NCBI GenBank assembly: GCA_020720905.1
Contig: DYNT01000093.1
Location: forward strand, 1 to 5,128
Reading direction: 5' to 3'
Length of the DNA stretch: 5,128 nucleotides
From: Micavibrio aeruginosavorus
Lineage (GTDB): Bacteria; Pseudomonadota; Alphaproteobacteria; UBA9219
The notes beneath the pieces were generated by a model. The model was not told the origin of the DNA and did not search any database. It saw nothing but the letters and a program-made list of their open reading frames with translations. Shown here one piece after another: positions 4,114 through 5,128 of the stretch. Positions within the stretch are counted from its first letter, which is position 1. Every line of letters starts with the position of its first letter. The position numbers and the translations under genes are program-made.

Positions 4114-5128
4114 CTATTGGCTTACGCGCAGGCTGGAGAGCGAGTCTGCGATTTGATTAAACACCCCTTCAAGATCCGATGAAGAGGGAGAGTTAAAGTA
4201 ATAATTCTCAGCCGAGGCACAAGCTTTCAACTTGTTTTGAATGCTGGTTCCTGGGTTGCCTAGCGCGATGGTATAGATATAAATGCCTTCGTTTTTCATC
4301 GTGGTACAAAGGGTCGAGAGCTTTGTATCTAACGCTGTCGTGGCAATAGATGTGCTGGTTGTTGTCCCCAGCCTTCCATCGCTGAGGTAGCCATAGGCGG
4401 TGTAAGTTGGCTGGCTCATTGTATTGGCTCCATCCGTCAAGAGGATCAAGGCTTTGTTCATGTGTTTTGTTCCATAGTCAAGGGGCAGGCTACTGGCATC
4501 CATCTCGCCCCCCCATAGACCGCGCCAACGTGGGGAAAGCATGTTCCAGCCCCATAGAGCGCCCAGATTGGTGTGCGTATTGCCAACGGCCACCATACTG
4601 TTGATGGCGTTAAGGATGGTTGTTTTATTCGATGTCATAGGTGTCATCACCTGCGGGCAATAGGCGTTAGGGCCTCGCGTTGATGTGATGCTGGCATAGG
4701 TCTTGGGCGTTCCATCGCTATAGCGCGATGTCACCCACTTATTCGCAGAGGTATAAGTAGACGTATTGTACGGCGCTGGTCTGTTATCCGTACTTGGGGA
4801 ATAGTAAACCTTATAGGTTTGCACTGTGGGTGGATCGTCGATTTTATCGCGATTGCTTGCATCGCGCGCGTCAACGCAGCCTCTCCATGTCGTGGGGCCC
4901 CAGTTCAGGGTCGCAAAGTTGGTTTGATCAATCCACGAAGTGCGCGACGTGCCGATATTTACGGTTTGCGAGAAGGGCACAAGGCCGATCCACAAGTTAG
5001 GCACCGTTGTTTTCGTGCCGTACAAGATATTGACCAACGATGTTGACCCCGCTTTCAACGATGTCAATTTGCTGCCTGACATGGAGCCCGTATTGTCCAG
5101 CGCCAGCACAAGCTCTAGACCTGATGAC
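4114..5128 (-). CDS. TadG-like von Willebrand factor A domain protein, C-terminal part
   Basis: The frame enters from the right edge and ends at TAG 4116-4114, with 337 codons visible. Within them LELVLALDNTGSMSGSK (near 5076-5115) is a VWA MIDAS motif of the DxTxS form. The later MIDAS Thr lies in NTHTNLG (near 4563-4583) and the Asp in ILLTDGANT (Asp at 4432-4434), so the metal site looks complete. Between them is a long Ser/Thr/Tyr-rich insertion with WRGCVDAR and AYCPQV. The end, FNQIADSLSSLRVSQ, matches the C-termini of alphaproteobacterial TadE/TadG-like proteins. Those proteins are single-pass, largely periplasmic pseudopilin-like or assembly factors of Tad/Flp pilus loci. The N-terminal membrane segment that would prove this lies outside the window, so a generic secreted VWA protein remains possible. 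No tad neighbours are visible, and it may be an orphan copy. It is followed by its own terminator and then sciP. Confidence 0.8.
   Translation of the reverse strand, partial: SSGLELVLALDNTGSMSGSKLTSLKAGSTSLVNILYGTKTTVPNLWIGLVPFSQTVNIGTSRTSWIDQTNFATLNWGPTTWRGCVDARDASNRDKIDDPPTVQTYKVYYSPSTDNRPAPYNTSTYTSANKWVTSRYSDGTPKTYASITSTRGPNAYCPQVMTPMTSNKTTILNAINSMVAVGNTHTNLGALWGWNMLSPRWRGLWGGEMDASSLPLDYGTKHMNKALILLTDGANTMSQPTYTAYGYLSDGRLGTTTSTSIATTALDTKLSTLCTTMKNEGIYIYTIALGNPGTSIQNKLKACASAENYYFNSPSSSDLEGVFNQIADSLSSLRVSQ

Noticed and set aside
1..5128. CRISPR array, tRNA/rRNA genes, replication origin, toxin-antitoxin or phage defence genes
   Set aside because: No regularly spaced repeats, no tRNA-like cloverleaf or rRNA sequence, no clustered DnaA boxes and no defence-type domains were recognised on either strand.

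Overview
The window looks like chromosomal DNA of a free-living, flagellated alphaproteobacterium. The main evidence is a DUF1153/SciP-type regulator, found essentially only in Alphaproteobacteria, next to fliI and fliJ. An alphaproteobacterial-style von Willebrand factor A (VWA) protein of the TadG type and a single-RSH-type (p)ppGpp enzyme fit the same picture. I cannot name a genus. Most of the window is ordinary coding sequence, and I do not see a wholly new system in it.

Plus strand, left to right. The 3' end of a bifunctional (p)ppGpp synthetase/hydrolase (zinc-finger/CC region plus ACT domain) ends at 443. A 165-bp gap follows, with two long stem-loops and a short inverted repeat just before the next start codon. 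Then come fliI (609-1955, ATPase of the flagellar export apparatus), fliJ (2302-2724, its coiled-coil partner) and ubiA (2729-3631, 4-hydroxybenzoate polyprenyltransferase of ubiquinone synthesis). fliJ and ubiA are only 4 bp apart. fliI and fliJ, by contrast, are separated by a 345-bp AT-rich, repeat-laden segment. It is bounded on both sides by the pentamer CATGA, and it contains three copies of a GGATCCCGC-type dispersed palindromic repeat.

Minus strand, right to left. The C-terminal 337 codons of a VWA-domain protein resembling the TadG-like proteins of Tad/Flp pilus loci (4114 to the window edge) end in a strong stem-loop terminator. The sciP-like gene follows (3639-3940 region, coding 3640-3939). 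Its 140-bp leader carries a CtrA-like box (TTAC-N7-TTAAC) and other palindromes. sciP converges on ubiA with only 8 bp between the stop codons.

Functional reading. FliI and FliJ act together at the flagellar export gate. In Caulobacter, SciP restrains CtrA-activated transcription, including flagellar and pilus genes, so sciP next to export genes and a pilus-type protein makes a coherent cell-cycle/motility neighbourhood. UbiA and the RSH enzyme look like housekeeping neighbours. The point most worth following up is the fliI/fliJ junction. A good ribosome-binding site and ATGA overlap sit at the end of fliI, but the true fliJ start lies 350 bp downstream after a second CATGA. This looks like a repeat-bearing insertion into a formerly overlapping fliI-fliJ pair.
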